NCBI GenBank assembly: GCA_949752735.1
Contig: OX457038.1
Location: 64,826,705 to 64,890,704, forward strand
From: Lumbricus terrestris
Taxonomy: Eukaryota; Annelida; Clitellata; Crassiclitellata; Lumbricidae
Direction of reading: 5' to 3'
Length of the DNA stretch: 64,000 nt
The position numbers and the translations under genes were made by a program. Positions 10,800 to 22,299 of this stretch are shown here, one piece after another (positions within the stretch are counted from its first letter, which is position 1; the number at the start of each line of letters is the position of its first letter). The notes below the pieces were generated by a model. That model ran no database searches, was not told the origin of the DNA, and was given only the letters and a program-made list of their open reading frames with translations.

Positions 10800-11264
10800 T
10801 CATCCGTCAGCTGCTGAATCTGAGCCGCATCACTGGAAGAAACGGAAACGTTTAACGGATTGTACGAGGAATGGAATCGAACGCAGCATTAAACGAAGTT
10901 CACTCGGTGACGAAATAGCAATCACGTGACTATATTTATATATCTCCTTAGTATTATACGCAACACAACCTAATTGAACCCGTGCGCCACTCATTAGTTG
11001 TCATGTCTGGTAAGAACGGAGACCAACGTCTCTCTTATATTATGACGAAATATCAGACAAAAAATGCAAGAGCAGACATTGTCTGGTTTCGTCCAAAGGA
11101 ATGAGATCGATCCGGTCTAAACTCGTTCACGACTAATCACTGCATTCTTCAGAAACCACAGGTAACGAATAATTTTGCACTCAGTGTACAAACACAAATT
11201 TCTGCTTGCATGAAATTTCTGCAGCATAATTGGATCTAAATGCACGCATAGGCCTACATAGCTG
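10800..11264. other. Unassigned spacer
   Basis: No gene or mobile element is recognised. Confidence 0.35.
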
Positions 11265-11382
11265 CATTAATTAATTCATTAATTCATTAATTCATTAATT
11301 CATTTATTCATTCATTCATTTATTCATTCATTCATTCATTCATTCATTCGTTCATTCATTCATTCATTCATTCATTCATACA
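11265..11382. repeat. (ATTC)n microsatellite
   Basis: About 28 tetranucleotides, first as TTAATTCA and then as pure ATTC. Confidence 0.95.
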
Positions 11383-11689
11383 TATGCATTGTATATGCAT
11401 ACGTTGTAATGGACACGAATGATATCAACAACTATGCCAGTATAAGTTTCGATTCCAACGCACTTATCTGAGATAATCAAGAAACAATGTTGCAGCAGCT
11501 GCTACGATCTTCTGAATCCTGCCACCTTCCTTCCCTTCGCCAAATCCGGCTTAAGATCTTGAGAAGGTCATTCGACTGGAAAACAGATCTTCTGAAACTT
11601 AAGACTATCTCTTTCGTATGCCACATGTGACGTGAGCACGGATTTTGATGACGCGATGAATGACGATGCATCTATTTTTGGCAGTAATT

Positions 11690-12110
11690 GCATTGTATTG
11701 CATCGATCAATCTAGAAATATACTTAAAATTCTTCACTGGTTTCCTATCTGCCAACGTTTTGATTTGTGGCTAGCTGCTCTGGTGTATGGCGATGTCGTC
11801 AGGACCATGCCCCCAATTTACTTTCGAGCGATATGCTGTCTAACGTCAGATTTCCAAGGACTCGTGCCTTACGCTCCGCGGAAAAAGGAGTTCTCTTGTT
11901 TCCCTTTGCTCAATCTGCAACTAGGCCTATATGAAGAATCGAGTTTTCTCTACATGTGGTGGAGGCAGTGGTTTGGAACGGCCTTTCTTGCAGTAAAGCC
12001 TATACATCTTTTGGACTCGTATACCAGCATCCGTCTCCATCAAACTTTAAGCTGTTGTCTTTTTCGCACGCTGGATTCGGGAATGCTTCTCAATAGTTTT
12101 CTTGAAGTGG
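11690..12110 (+). pseudogene. Decayed LINE C-terminal region (CR1/L2 type)
   Basis: A + frame reads NILKILHWFPICQRFDLWLA, then ALVYGDVVRTMPPIYFRAI and later VPYAPRKKEF. This follows the order of the LHWLP, L-x-Y and P-YL-L blocks that end CR1/L2-type reverse transcriptases. Many conserved residues are changed, and no catalytic part is present. It is an old fragment. Confidence 0.55.
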
Positions 12111-12111
12111 C

Positions 12112-12640
12112 TTGAAAGTCTGGAAAACCAAATCCATTAGTACTCAAACCAGGCTTCGCGTGATGAAATCCTTGGTCTGGTCAGTCGAAACATATATGAT
12201 TGTGAATCGTGGGTGCTCAAAAAGGCCGAGGAAATGCAGATCCAAAGTTTCGAAAACAAATGTACCCGAAAGCTTTTGCGCATTTCTTGGACGCTCAAGC
12301 TTACTACAGAGCAAGTTTATCGGCGTGCCGGAACTTCACCAGAGCTCTTGAGTTCCATCAAGACTTGCAAACTCTCCCATTTCGGTCATGTCATCAGGCT
12401 CCCTCAGGATTACGTGGAAAAAGCCATCATGCTGGGTCACGTGGAGGGATATCGACGCAAGGGCAGACCGCGTATTAGCTGGATTGACAACATTCTTTCT
12501 TGGTCCCACCTTTCCGGATCTCATCTCCTCACCGCTGCACGCGATAAACGCAGAGAAGAGCCATGGTCCATGCATGAGGCCAACCGTCGCGCATGCGTGC
12601 GACGTCGGCGATTGACATGGCATGACATAAATTTCCGAAC
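12112..12640 (+). pseudogene. LINE C-terminal region (RTE/Jockey/I type), frameshifted
   Basis: A first frame reads VWKTKSISTQTRLRVMKSLV. After a shift near 12195 it continues YDCESWVLKKAEEMQIQSFE, then KCTRKLLRISW, KLSHFGHVIRLP, AIMLGHVEGYRRKGRPRISW and IDNILSW. The E-W-x-L-K, C-R-K-L, FGH-R and GRPR-x-W blocks are the thumb/C-terminal region of endonuclease-encoding LINEs distinct from the CR1/L2 fragments nearby. Only this part remains. Confidence 0.75.
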
Positions 12641-12964
12641 GAATGAACAAAATTTAAAAATTGTTTTTCACAGTGCACATCAATTAGAGACGCTATACCT
12701 GCAGACCGAGGGAACAGAAAGTGTTTTGAGACATCAGAACTTTGCACTTGTGATAAAATAATTATATCAGCCAATAGCGAGGAACGCGTTGATGGAGCGG
12801 ATTCCAGAGTCCAGGACGAATGAAGGCAAAAGCTCGAGTTTTGACAATTGCAATCCTTGTTCACGAGACAACAAGAAAGGACAGTGAGTCATAGATGAGG
12901 TAACATTGGTCTCTGGGGGAGAATAGAGGGTGACCATCGAACACCAACAACTCAATTTGAGCAT

Positions 12965-13720
12965 CCGTTAAATTCGGTGTTCCTCATGGCTTTGTCCTTT
13001 GGTCGTGTCACCTTGTCCCTGCGTTGCATGCCGCAGACAACCGACTTGACAAAGATAAAAATTTAATAATCCACTCCCTTGGAGACAAGACGCAATCATC
13101 AGCAACGTGCTAATGATGTCCTGCTGCGCGGTATATATCGTCTGTCACATTCGTCCAAGATGCAAAAAACAATCGTTTTTAAAGTTCAAAACTGAAAGTC
13201 TTAACTCAAGTCGGCTTATAAGGCTGAACCAGGTAAAAACGGAATTTATGATCGAGCATGCGATAAACGCGAAAGCGGATTAACCAAAAAGTGATGTCGA
13301 TGAAATTTCCAGCTTGTTGTTCGGGTCCATCTGAACGAGGATAAGGAAGGACATAGACAATTTCCACTTTAAGATCTGCGTCTTCAATTGCATTGCTTAG
13401 CCAAATGCCGCTGCGGAGGAGAGTCGTGATGAAAGCAATTTGATCAGTCGACGCTGAAATCTAATTAGAGTTGTCTATATTATCGTCCACCCTTCATTTT
13501 GACGCATACGCAATAATATTATTATTTCAACGCTGATGATTGCAACGCTGTTCTTCTTGCAGTCCAGTTTTAACGACGCTGCGAATTATCATTGCTAATC
13601 TGACCAAATTCTCATCTCTATGCACCGAGCTGTATTATATGTGAGAGATGCTGCACTGGCTTCCGGTTGAGAGCAAGACTCTCCTCAAGATCCTTTTAAC
13701 TACGTGATGGCACTCAGGAT
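12965..13720 (+). pseudogene. Heavily decayed LINE reverse transcriptase
   Basis: Scattered blocks appear in order on the + strand: FGVPHGFVLW near 12975 (for the GVPQGSVLGP block), LNQVKTEF near 13230 (KTEF block), NADDCNAVL near 13533 (DYCN block) and MLHWLPVESKTLLKILL near 13650 (LHWLP block). Frames change between blocks. The order and spacing fit a CR1/L2-type element. Confidence 0.55.
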
Positions 13721-13840
13721 CATCTTCACTGATATTACTTAATGTCCACTTCACTGAGGGTACTTAAGGTCCTCTTCACTTGTGGCACTTAAGGTCCACT
13801 TCACTGATGGTACTAAGGATCCTCTTCGCTGATGAAGAGA
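13705..13840. repeat. Degenerate tandem repeat, about 30-bp unit
   Basis: Four imperfect copies of a unit around CTTCACTGATGGTACTTAAGG. Confidence 0.6.
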
Positions 13841-13908
13841 TGATAGCCGGTGTTGCTCAGAATACATAGAGAGTTCCATGTTCCCGTTTAAAGCCATGGC
13901 ACACTGCA

Positions 13909-14708
13909 GCCATCTATATAGATACGTACATGCGAGCGTTGGAATCTCAGAATCGATAGGTCTACACGCATATTGTACTCGTGTATACTTCTCTATGGGA
14001 GAAAGTGAGAACTAACAATCATGGTTGCGGTTTGTGAACGTGTAGGCTATACAGTGGCTCGTCGAAATTTGAGATTCTCAAGCTTCCGATAGACGATTGC
14101 GGACAGGTCATGCTTGCCAGTTCGCTGGACATGTCTTCTGACACAGTCTCTTATTGAGCATGCAAAGTGCCTAGCTTCTGAATCATTTTCAAGCCAATAG
14201 AAGGTCAGTGCAGTGCGTTAGATCTGTTAAATTGTAATGGATATATCTTCCTTGTGATGTTTTTGTTACAAAAGGTGATTGCATGGAAATGATCAAGTTG
14301 CCCAGCGTTGAGCTTTAAAAATACGAATTTCAAATTAACGATCAGGAAAATCGCTTTAGGAGTATCCAGAGGAGCTCTCGACTGTAAATCCACAAACGAG
14401 AATCAGAAGAATTTATTGGCAGCCAGATGGCGTTGGAAACACAGAAATCAAGGGAATGCTTTTCGACATCAATATCTTTCCCATTAAAAGGGTTTCAATG
14501 TTGTTCGGCAACTGTCCATAGGGCACTGTATAAAATACTCATAAGATCGTCCATGCAAACGGGTGCGAAGACCGCACGTTCACAATCCGCAACCATGATT
14601 GTTAGTTCTCGCTTTCTCCCATAGAGAAGTATACACGAGTACAATATGCGTGTAGACCTATCGATTCTGAGATTCCAACGCTCGCATGTACGTATCTATA
14701 TAGATGGA
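13909..14708. repeat. Long inverted repeat, arms about 120-130 bp
   Basis: The sequence from CCATCTATATAGATACGTAC (left arm, 13911-14030) returns inverted at 14570-14708. The arms differ by few bases and are separated by about 540 bp with no recognisable coding sequence. This could be a fold-back element or the ends of an unclassified transposon. Confidence 0.7.
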
Positions 14709-15550
14709 GATTATCCGCGACGCCTTGTATGAAGTGATACAGAAAAATTCCATTAAAGGAATTGACGCGTTAGGGATGACAGCAAATCGTGCTTGTGTTT
14801 CAGCCGCTTTGCAGCCAGCTATGGCTATTCAGTCAGACGCTAAATGCCAATATCATACATCATTTTTGTATATTTAGATCTGGACGTTTATTACCTGCAT
14901 ATATCCATATTAATTTTGTAGACACACGAACGCATATGCACGCATACACGCAATTGCTATTTATAACCATTTGATGTTGCTTCTTTTTATAATATATATA
15001 TATATATATACAATATGTACATAATGACACTTCTTTTACAATATATATATACATTAATACATTATGTACATACTATATATATATATAATATTATGGCTTA
15101 GATCTATATTTGCTGAGAGAAGTAAAAACAGGATGAGCACGTGATGGTTCAGCAGATCAAGTCACGTCTGCAATAGCGATTGGGGCATATGTGGCGTTAG
15201 TGGTTAAAGCCGGTCGGAGCTTAACGGGGTGCAAATGGCTTTAGGGGCAAAAGCCGGTTTGACGCCTAAGCCTGATTAGATTTCTATTGGCTTATATACT
15301 TGCAATAAATACGTGGTATGATAATACACTTTGAAAGATGACCTTAACGCTGCCAAGATATAAAATCTGCTATAAGAGAATCATACAGCCCATATAGAGC
15401 TACAAAAGCCGATTCGCTTCAGGCATGTGTGCGATTAAGCATCTATTCTGGTGGTTGACAGTGCATGCTGCACTTTCATCAGAGAAGTTGGAGGTTCAAT
15501 TCCTATAGTCAGGGTAGAAATTTGTTTCCTGATTTCTTACCTGTCTCCAG
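14709..15550. other. Unassigned stretch with (AT)n
   Basis: No gene is seen. Short AT microsatellites lie at 14990-15010, 15040-15055 and 15072-15090. Confidence 0.4.
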
Positions 15551-15551
15551 G

Positions 15552-15622
15552 AACGGAAAGAAATTTTATTTTATTTATTTCTCCATTTCAATAGCATCCC
15601 TTCAGGCTATCTACTAACATAA
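15552..15622. repeat. Duplicated SINE-flank segment
   Basis: GGAAAGAAATTTTATTTTAT and the following bases, including TAGCATCCCTTC, recur at about 15697-15755, immediately left of the SINE. This looks like a local duplication of the SINE tail. Confidence 0.5.
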
Positions 15623-15724
15623 CATAGCGTAACATGGGTTTTAAGTGGTTCAGAAGACGACGGGTCTGTGTTAGAACTGGGTCGGTGTTATTGAACGGAA
15701 AGAAATTTCATTTTATTTATTTCT

Positions 15725-15938
15725 CCAATTCAATAGCACCCCTTCCAACTATCTACTCAGAGGCGCTCCCGACTCCAGCGCGGACAATACATCGGAGTTT
15801 CACGCAGAAGCGCTGAGCAATTGCAAATGAAGGACTTGTTGCTCAAGGTTCCTACGCGGCGACTTGAGGGCGGATTCAAACCTGGAACCATCCGGCTCCA
15901 AGGTATCGAACACCACGACTACACCAAAGCGCCCCACA
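15725..15938 (-). mobile_element. tRNA-derived SINE, family A
   Basis: Same organisation as the other copies: on the - strand a tRNA-like head with TGTAGTCGTGG, a core with AATTGCTCAGCGCTTCTGCG, and a GGGGTGCTATTG tail. A short frame running through it is an artefact. Confidence 0.75.
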
Positions 15939-16545
15939 GAAAATCCGCTGATATGAACACACTGATCTTCAACTGTGAACTGTGTGCACGGGAAGTGTTA
16001 GACTGCGAATTAGATCTATAACAGGCGGCCTATAATTATTATCATATAGAAATGAGTTGCCTAGTGCCTTTGTATACGAAGAGGCAAAGAAAAAACGAAG
16101 CCACTCTCATGTCGTATGCAAATTATGACTGCCTTTTGAAGCCAGCCTAAGGAACTATACTCTTCTTAATACATTCTAAAATTGTGTGCAATCGGAGGTC
16201 AATGCTTCAGTTAGCAACAGGGAACCAGTCTGCGGGCTTACAAAGTGCAGAAACAGCGAGGGCGTATACGACTCGGCTTTGCGCCAAGCTAAATAAAACA
16301 AAGCATGTATAATTGTATATAGACTTATAAGTGTTGCTTTCCATTTGCACTTCAGACGCGTATATTTTACGAGAGTAGAATGAGATTTTATCGAACAAGG
16401 CGCGCAACATTTACTGCGACATCATCAGATTCTACTCCACTTAAGTTAATGCAGCGGCTAAAACGTATGTAATGCAGTAAGAGCTTTATACTGCACCATT
16501 ATATAAGAACTAATCAGCGGGATTCTGATTCCGCCACGGGTGGAT
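15939..16545. other. Unassigned stretch
   Basis: No gene or mobile element is recognised. Confidence 0.35.
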
Positions 16546-16555
16546 GGATGGAAGA

Positions 16556-16587
<32 letters not shown>

Positions 16588-16790
16588 ATGGATGGAAAGC
16601 AGGAGTGAGGCAAAAAGAACGAGCTGACAGTGAGAGGGAGAGTGGGGCGACGGAAGGCTGGAAAAAGGACGGACTGGTGTGGAAGGGATGGATGGATGGA
16701 ACGTGATTGGGTGTAAGGACGGATGGACGAATGGATGGAGAGAGGCATGGAGAGAGGCATGGAGAGAGGCATGTAGAGAGGGAGATGAGA
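16546..16790. repeat. (GGAT)n microsatellite and related short repeats
   Basis: GATG units at 16546-16595 and 16685-16740, then three copies of a 14-bp GAGAGAGGCATG-type unit at 16738-16775. Confidence 0.85.
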
Positions 16791-16957
16791 GAGGAATTGG
16801 TGTATAGCGATGGAAGATTGGTGGAGGGATGATGACGACACATTCGGATGGAGGGAACCATTCACGCTGTAAATGTTCAGATGTTTTATGCAATTCTTGC
16901 TTTCGTCGGCTTAAAAGTCGATGCCTCTGTCCAGCAGGGATGATGAGACCGACCGAC

Positions 16958-16962
16958 CGACC

Positions 16963-16997
<35 letters not shown>

Positions 16998-17756
16998 GGA
17001 CAGACAGATAGACAGACATACACAAACAGACAGACACACACAGACACACATACAGACAGACATATAGACAGACAGCACAGACATACAGACAGGCAGACAG
17101 ACGGACAGACAATCAGACAGACAGACAGACACACTCACAGACAAACAGACAGACAGACAGACGGACACACACAGGCATACATACGGACAGACAGACGGAC
17201 AGACAGATAGACAGCTAGACAGACACATAAAGGTATACATACAGACAGACACACAAACATGCAGACAGACAGATAGGCAGACAGACAGACAAACACACTC
17301 ACAGACATACATACAGACAGACAGACAGATAGACAGCTAGACAGACACATAAAGGTATACAGACAGACACACAAACATGCAGACATACAGATAGGCAGAC
17401 AGACAGACAAACACACTCACAGACATACAGGCAGACAGACAGATGGACAGATAATCAGACATGCATAAGGACAGACAGACGGACAGACAGATGGACAGAT
17501 GCACACAAACAGACAGACACACATACACACTCACAGACATACAGACAGACGTCACAGACAGGCAGACAGTCAGTTGGACAGACATATATACATACAGACA
17601 TACAGACATACAGACAGACAGACAAACAGACAGATAGACAGACAGACATACAGACAAACAGACAGATAGACAGACAGACATACAGACAGGCAGACAGACA
17701 GCCAGGCAGATAGACAGACAGGTAGACAGAGCAACAGACAGACAGACAGACAGATG
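16958..17756. repeat. (GACA)n satellite-like array, about 800 bp, with a higher-order period near 124 bp
   Basis: GACA/CAGA units run throughout. A block with AGACAGCTAGACAGACACAT and AAAGGTATAC occurs at about 17209 and again at about 17333, and shorter pieces recur elsewhere, so longer segments have been duplicated within the array. Cys/Val/Ser-rich frames on - and Arg/Gln/Thr frames on + are artefacts. Confidence 0.9.
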
Positions 17757-17934
17757 AAGGAGAAGAGAGATGTCGACGTCATTGCATTAGCTCCGTCTTC
17801 TCCGTTCTTCTCAACGAAGATCTTGATTGACAGGTTGCTGCATGGGAAGGAGAGCAGTGCGGTGGTGGTGGCGGCGCTTTAAGCGTTGCAACGCTTTCAG
17901 CGCAATTGGTCGAACCCGATTGGACGATGGAAAC

Positions 17935-17970
17935 GATTCTGCTGCTGCTGCTGCTGCTGCTGCAGCTGCT
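17935..17970. repeat. (CTG)n microsatellite
   Basis: Eight or so CTG triplets, then CAGCTGCTGG. Confidence 0.8.
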
Positions 17971-18059
17971 GGAAGAATCGACGATGCTCGTTGTTCTAGA
18001 TGATTGTTCCGTAGAAGAAATTCTGTGTTCCATCGACGCTGCATAGTCCGATAGGGATT

Positions 18060-18700
18060 CAGAAATGTTATTCTAACACCATAGCTGACGACATTAGAAA
18101 TTCTTTAAGCTTATGCTGAAGCGGAAAGTTGAACAGGAAAATTTTTCTGTTAGAATTCGCTTCGAATACATTTAAAAAAATAAAGTTTGTCATTTGATAC
18201 AGATTTGAATGTGGCTTAAAGTGAATACGAATAAGGACTTTCGAATTGAAATCGACTACGCTATAGATCAGTAATGAGTCTTAGATAGTGATATATATAA
18301 TTTATATACTCAAACCATCCCTCCAGAGGCTGCCATTGGTGTGAAGTGCTAAACATTTCATTTTCATTTTCTTGGCCTCGGCTTATGAGAACGGGAGGCA
18401 AGTTCTTATCCCCGCTGCAACCGATCTTCGCGCGAACAGTGTACAGTGAGTGCACTCATTTCACAGTTCAGGTCGCTAGGTGGTGGTGTATGTGGAGCAA
18501 ACAGTTCTAAGCATCTCTCTGCCTGGCATTGTTTGATGCCGCGGTCGTTTTAAAATCCAGCTTGTTTAACGCTGAACTGTCGCCATTAATTTAGGGGCTT
18601 AAAACTGAGGTAAGTTGGAGTTAATCGAGATAATAATTCTAGAAATTTTAAATAATGCTATGAATGTTACATGTATACCTATATGTTTGTTTGTTTGTTT
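18060..18700. other. Unassigned stretch
   Basis: No gene or element is recognised; there is a short TTTG run at 18685-18703. Confidence 0.35.
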
Positions 18701-18701
18701 G

Positions 18702-18913
18702 TATGCGTACTTGTTATAGCGCCCCTTCAAGCTCTCTTCTACTCAGAGGCGCTCCCGAATGCAGAGCGGACACTGCATCGGAGTTTCACGCCGAAGCGCT
18801 GAGCAATTGCGAGTGAAGGACTTGCCCAAGGTCCCTACGCGGTGAGGTGGATTCGAACCTACAACCTTCCGGCTGCAAGGCGACGACGCCACCACTACAC
18901 CACCGCGCCCCAC
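18702..18913 (-). mobile_element. tRNA-derived SINE, family A, well preserved
   Basis: On the - strand: GTGGGGCGCGGTGGTGTAGT head with an A-box-like region, GGTTCGAATCC B box, AAGTCCTTCACTCGCAATTG core and a GGGGCGCTATAACAAGTACG tail. It is close in sequence to the + copy at 21431-21650. Confidence 0.85.
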
Positions 18914-19477
18914 AATATGTATAGGTATACATGTATATTCTATGTATATCACTTCTAACAGACTTTACAATTGCTTGCATTGTTTGGACGATTTCTTTGA
19001 GAGCAACTTTCAAGTCCTTGGCAATGAATGATTCGCTTCTTTTATATAGAACATGCATCTATGTTATTGTAAGCGATTATTTTTCTGTGCACTTATTTGG
19101 CGTTTCGTCACGATCTGCCATTTTCGTCGATAAATTATTGACCAATCCCGTTCTCCTATTATGTAAGTGATTTTTATTTGTATAGCGCCTACAATAACTA
19201 AGTCAACAATGTTGTGCTTTGGCACAATCAACGCCAAACAATGACCTGATCTGTCTCCCTGCACCTGTCTGTTATTCTATCCCGCTCTCTTTTGTTCTCA
19301 GCCCTTTCCTTTGTCTTACCATAATAACGTGCCTTGGCTTCCACTCAGGGCTTTTTTAGCGTGCAGTTGTACACAAAATATGCAGTTTTCAATGGATTTG
19401 TGCAGTTTGTAGATGCACTTCTGAGCAGCTAAAACTAGCAAAAAGTCCCAGTCATCCGACTGGAAGTAATTTACCGC

Positions 19478-20270
19478 AGTGGTTCTCAAAGTGGTGGTCC
19501 GCGGACCGGTGCCGGTCCTTGGAGTGTTGATCACCGGTCCTTGGAGAAGAGTTAAAATTAAATTGTAGGCCTAATCATCAATTATTTTTTGGAAATTGTG
19601 AAATTATTCGAATTGTTGTTCAAAATGTAATAAAATTTCTGTCTAAAAGTTTACAAATTTGAAATAAATTACCAGTGCCTTATTTTAATTTGCCAAGTGC
19701 GCATCAAAGTCTGTCTGGACAGTATTTTTGTAAATAAAAAAGGAGTGAAAGAATCTGACCGCTCGGACACTCTGAGAGAAGAAACCGATAATTCTGAACA
19801 GCTTTCCTGTTCAAAGAAACTTCCAAGCTAAAAAAAGAATCGACCATTCGCACGAAAATATGATCCACAATATTTAAAATAGGGTGATATTCTAGTTTCT
19901 GCATTTTATTTCGAACAGGCATTTCCATCATTAGTGCATAATTTTAGTAATGTGACATTAGCTATATTTTTCATGTCCACTTTGCCTGCAATTACAAGCT
20001 TATTATCTAGTTTGAAACTTTTAGTTTAACCTTTAAAAATGTAGATCTAATCAAATGAGAATTAAATTGAGAAATACAACGCTGTTAGGGATATGTTTTT
20101 ATTACTGAAACAAATCTCTTTAGAATTATAAATAACCTTATAATAATTTTTTTTTAAATAAGGCTTTGTTTGCAATTATTTGCGCTAGCCATTTTATTTA
20201 AGTTAGCGGTCCGTGAGCTTCAGCCCCCAAAATTGCCGGTCCATGGCCTGCAAAAGTTTGAGAACCACTG
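19478..20270. mobile_element. Non-autonomous hAT element, 793 bp
   Basis: Inverted ends CAGTGGTTCTCAAA at the left and TTTGAGAACCACTG at the right. The subterminal CCGGTCC motifs are also mirrored. The 8 bases ATTTACCG flank both ends (19470-19477 and 20271-20278) without mismatch. The AT-rich interior has no transposase that I can recognise. Confidence 0.9.
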
Positions 20271-20491
20271 ATTTACCGTGAAGGTATGGGAAGAGAAAGA
20301 AGGGGTTTTGCAGTTCTAAAATTTCCTTTAAAATGCCCTGCTTCTACGTTTATAGACCGACTTCTGCCTCTCTACTTTGAACTGTGTACTATATGCATAT
20401 TATAATAATAATGCAAATTATTATGCATGCATGTAGGCCTATGTTTGTTTGAATACAATGGTCTTCATGCATGAATGTATTTAGACAGAAT

Positions 20492-20675
<184 letters not shown>

Positions 20676-20789
20676 TTACGTAATCTGTCACACAGCTATC
20701 GTCGGGCGATCCTTCTAGTGGGTGTAACGGATGACATGGCAGTTAACCCTCCGTGTGACGAACGGGTGGCATCGATGTCAGACGAGAGG

Positions 20790-20945
20790 AGATAAAAACG
20801 GACGGGAGAAAGAGAGAGAAAAAGAGAGATACAGAGACAGGGAGAGACATGGAGAGAGAGGGAGAAAGACAAAGAAATACAGAGAGAGGGAGAGGGGGAA
20901 AGACAGAGATACACAGAGAGAGGCAGAGAGAGGGAGAGAGAGGGA
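20790..20945. repeat. (GA)n-rich tract
   Basis: GAGA and GACA units; the frames are artefacts. Confidence 0.85.
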
Positions 20946-21177
20946 ACTCTCATCTTTGAATTATTCATCTCGTCAGCTCCTACACCGACCGTCATTTCCG
21001 TAGCGCATCATCAGCGTCGTAAGACCTGCTTTGCATAACACACCAATCAATCGCATGATTAAGAAATGTGCGCTCAACGCTTTTTACGTGATTTTTATAT
21101 CTTACTTTATTGAGGTTTTCATCTTGGACGTCTCAAATAATCGGAGCGCTCAATACACTAGACTAGGCGATGCTAAA

Positions 21178-21296
21178 TGTCATCATTGTCGTCGTCGTCG
21201 TTGTTGTTGCTGCTGCTGCTGTCGTCGTCATCATCCTCATATTGGTCATCATCATCGTCGTCGTCATTGTCATCCTCATCGTCATCGTCATCGTCG

Positions 21297-21371
<75 letters not shown>
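21178..21371. repeat. (CAT)n/(CGT)n triplet array
   Basis: CGT, TTG and CTG triplets grade into an uninterrupted CAT run of about 24 triplets at 21299-21370. Poly-His, poly-Ile, poly-Ser, poly-Met and poly-Asp frames are artefacts. Confidence 0.95.
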
Positions 21372-21430
21372 CACAAATAATTTATTGGACATTAGGTGAC
21401 GCGCGTTACACTACCCACACTCCACTCAAT

Positions 21431-21650
21431 GTGGGGCGCGGTGGTGTAGTGGTGGCGTCGTTGCCTTGAAGCCGGAAGGTTCGAGGTTCCAATCCACCTC
21501 GCCGCGTAAGGACCTTGGGCAAGTCCTTCACTCACAATTGCTCAGCGCTTCGGCGTGAAACTCCGATGCAGTGTCCGCTCTGCATTCGGGAGCGCCTCTG
21601 AGTAGAGAGAGCTTGCAGGGGCGCTATAACAAGTGCACATACAAACAAAC
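21431..21650 (+). mobile_element. tRNA-derived SINE, family A, well preserved
   Basis: GTGGGGCGCGGTGGTGTAGT head, B-box region GGTTCGAGGTTCCAATCC, AAGTCCTTCACTCACAATTG core, CGGCGTGAAACTCCGATGC, and a GGCGCTATAACAAGTGCAC tail. It serves as the clearest reference copy in the window. Confidence 0.85.
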
Positions 21651-21684
21651 TCAAATGCATATTTATGTACAATTATTATAATTG

Positions 21685-21945
21685 CTTACAATGATGGTTT
21701 ACTTTACTCTAATATGGAAACGAGATCCTTAAATTACGGAAAGCATACATGACCTAATTATTCAGTTCGTCACTTCCGTTGTCCGACATAACCGGCGGTT
21801 GACAAACAGGAGGACATGTGCAACACGATGCACTAGTCGTTGTTCTCAAACAACGGTTGCATATTATAGGTGACATGCGATGGGAAACGGTTGTCGGCTT
21901 TGGGATTCTTCTTCTGCAAGCGCAAGATTTACAGAGCGTTTAAGA
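21685..21945. repeat. Dispersed repeat shared with 48560-48790
   Basis: AATGATGGTTTA, CAGGAGG-A-TGCAACA and GGTTGTCGGCTTTGGGATT occur in the same order and spacing at both places, with divergence between. The family is not identified. Confidence 0.6.
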
Positions 21946-22211
21946 AAGGTGTCAAGGTGTCTCCTCCTCGTCTTCCTCTTCAGATGCGATGGTCTGATTC
22001 TCAGCCGTGGCATTGATTTCCTGTCTGAATTGATGAGCGATGCGACACCTTGCGTCCGAGGCCGAAGGTCGCCCATCTGGAATTGCTCCTCTCTGATCTG
22101 GGCGTGAAAGAGAAAGAGACACCGACACAGACCGTCAGAAACAGATAGAAGGAGAAAGACAGATCTGGACCGAGAGAAAGAGTGTGACTGACTGAGTGAG
22201 TGAGGATGTGT

Positions 22212-22216
<5 letters not shown>

Positions 22217-22287
<71 letters not shown>
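22217..22287. repeat. (GA)n microsatellite
   Basis: About 70 bp of GA with one GGGA interruption. Confidence 0.95.
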
Positions 22288-22299
22288 ATGAGAAGCTGC

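Noticed and set aside
15185..15275. Possible tRNA gene around GGCGTTAGTGGTTAAAGCC
   Set aside because: It has an A-box-like word, but no B box at the right distance and no cloverleaf that I could fold.
16510..17681. Cys/Val/Ser-rich frames that look like disulfide-rich secreted peptides
   Set aside because: They are all frames of GACA/CTGT units; no signal peptide followed by a conserved Cys pattern.
21431..21505. tRNA gene
   Set aside because: The A/B-box region is the head of a repeated SINE with at least six relatives in the window and lacks a proper acceptor stem.
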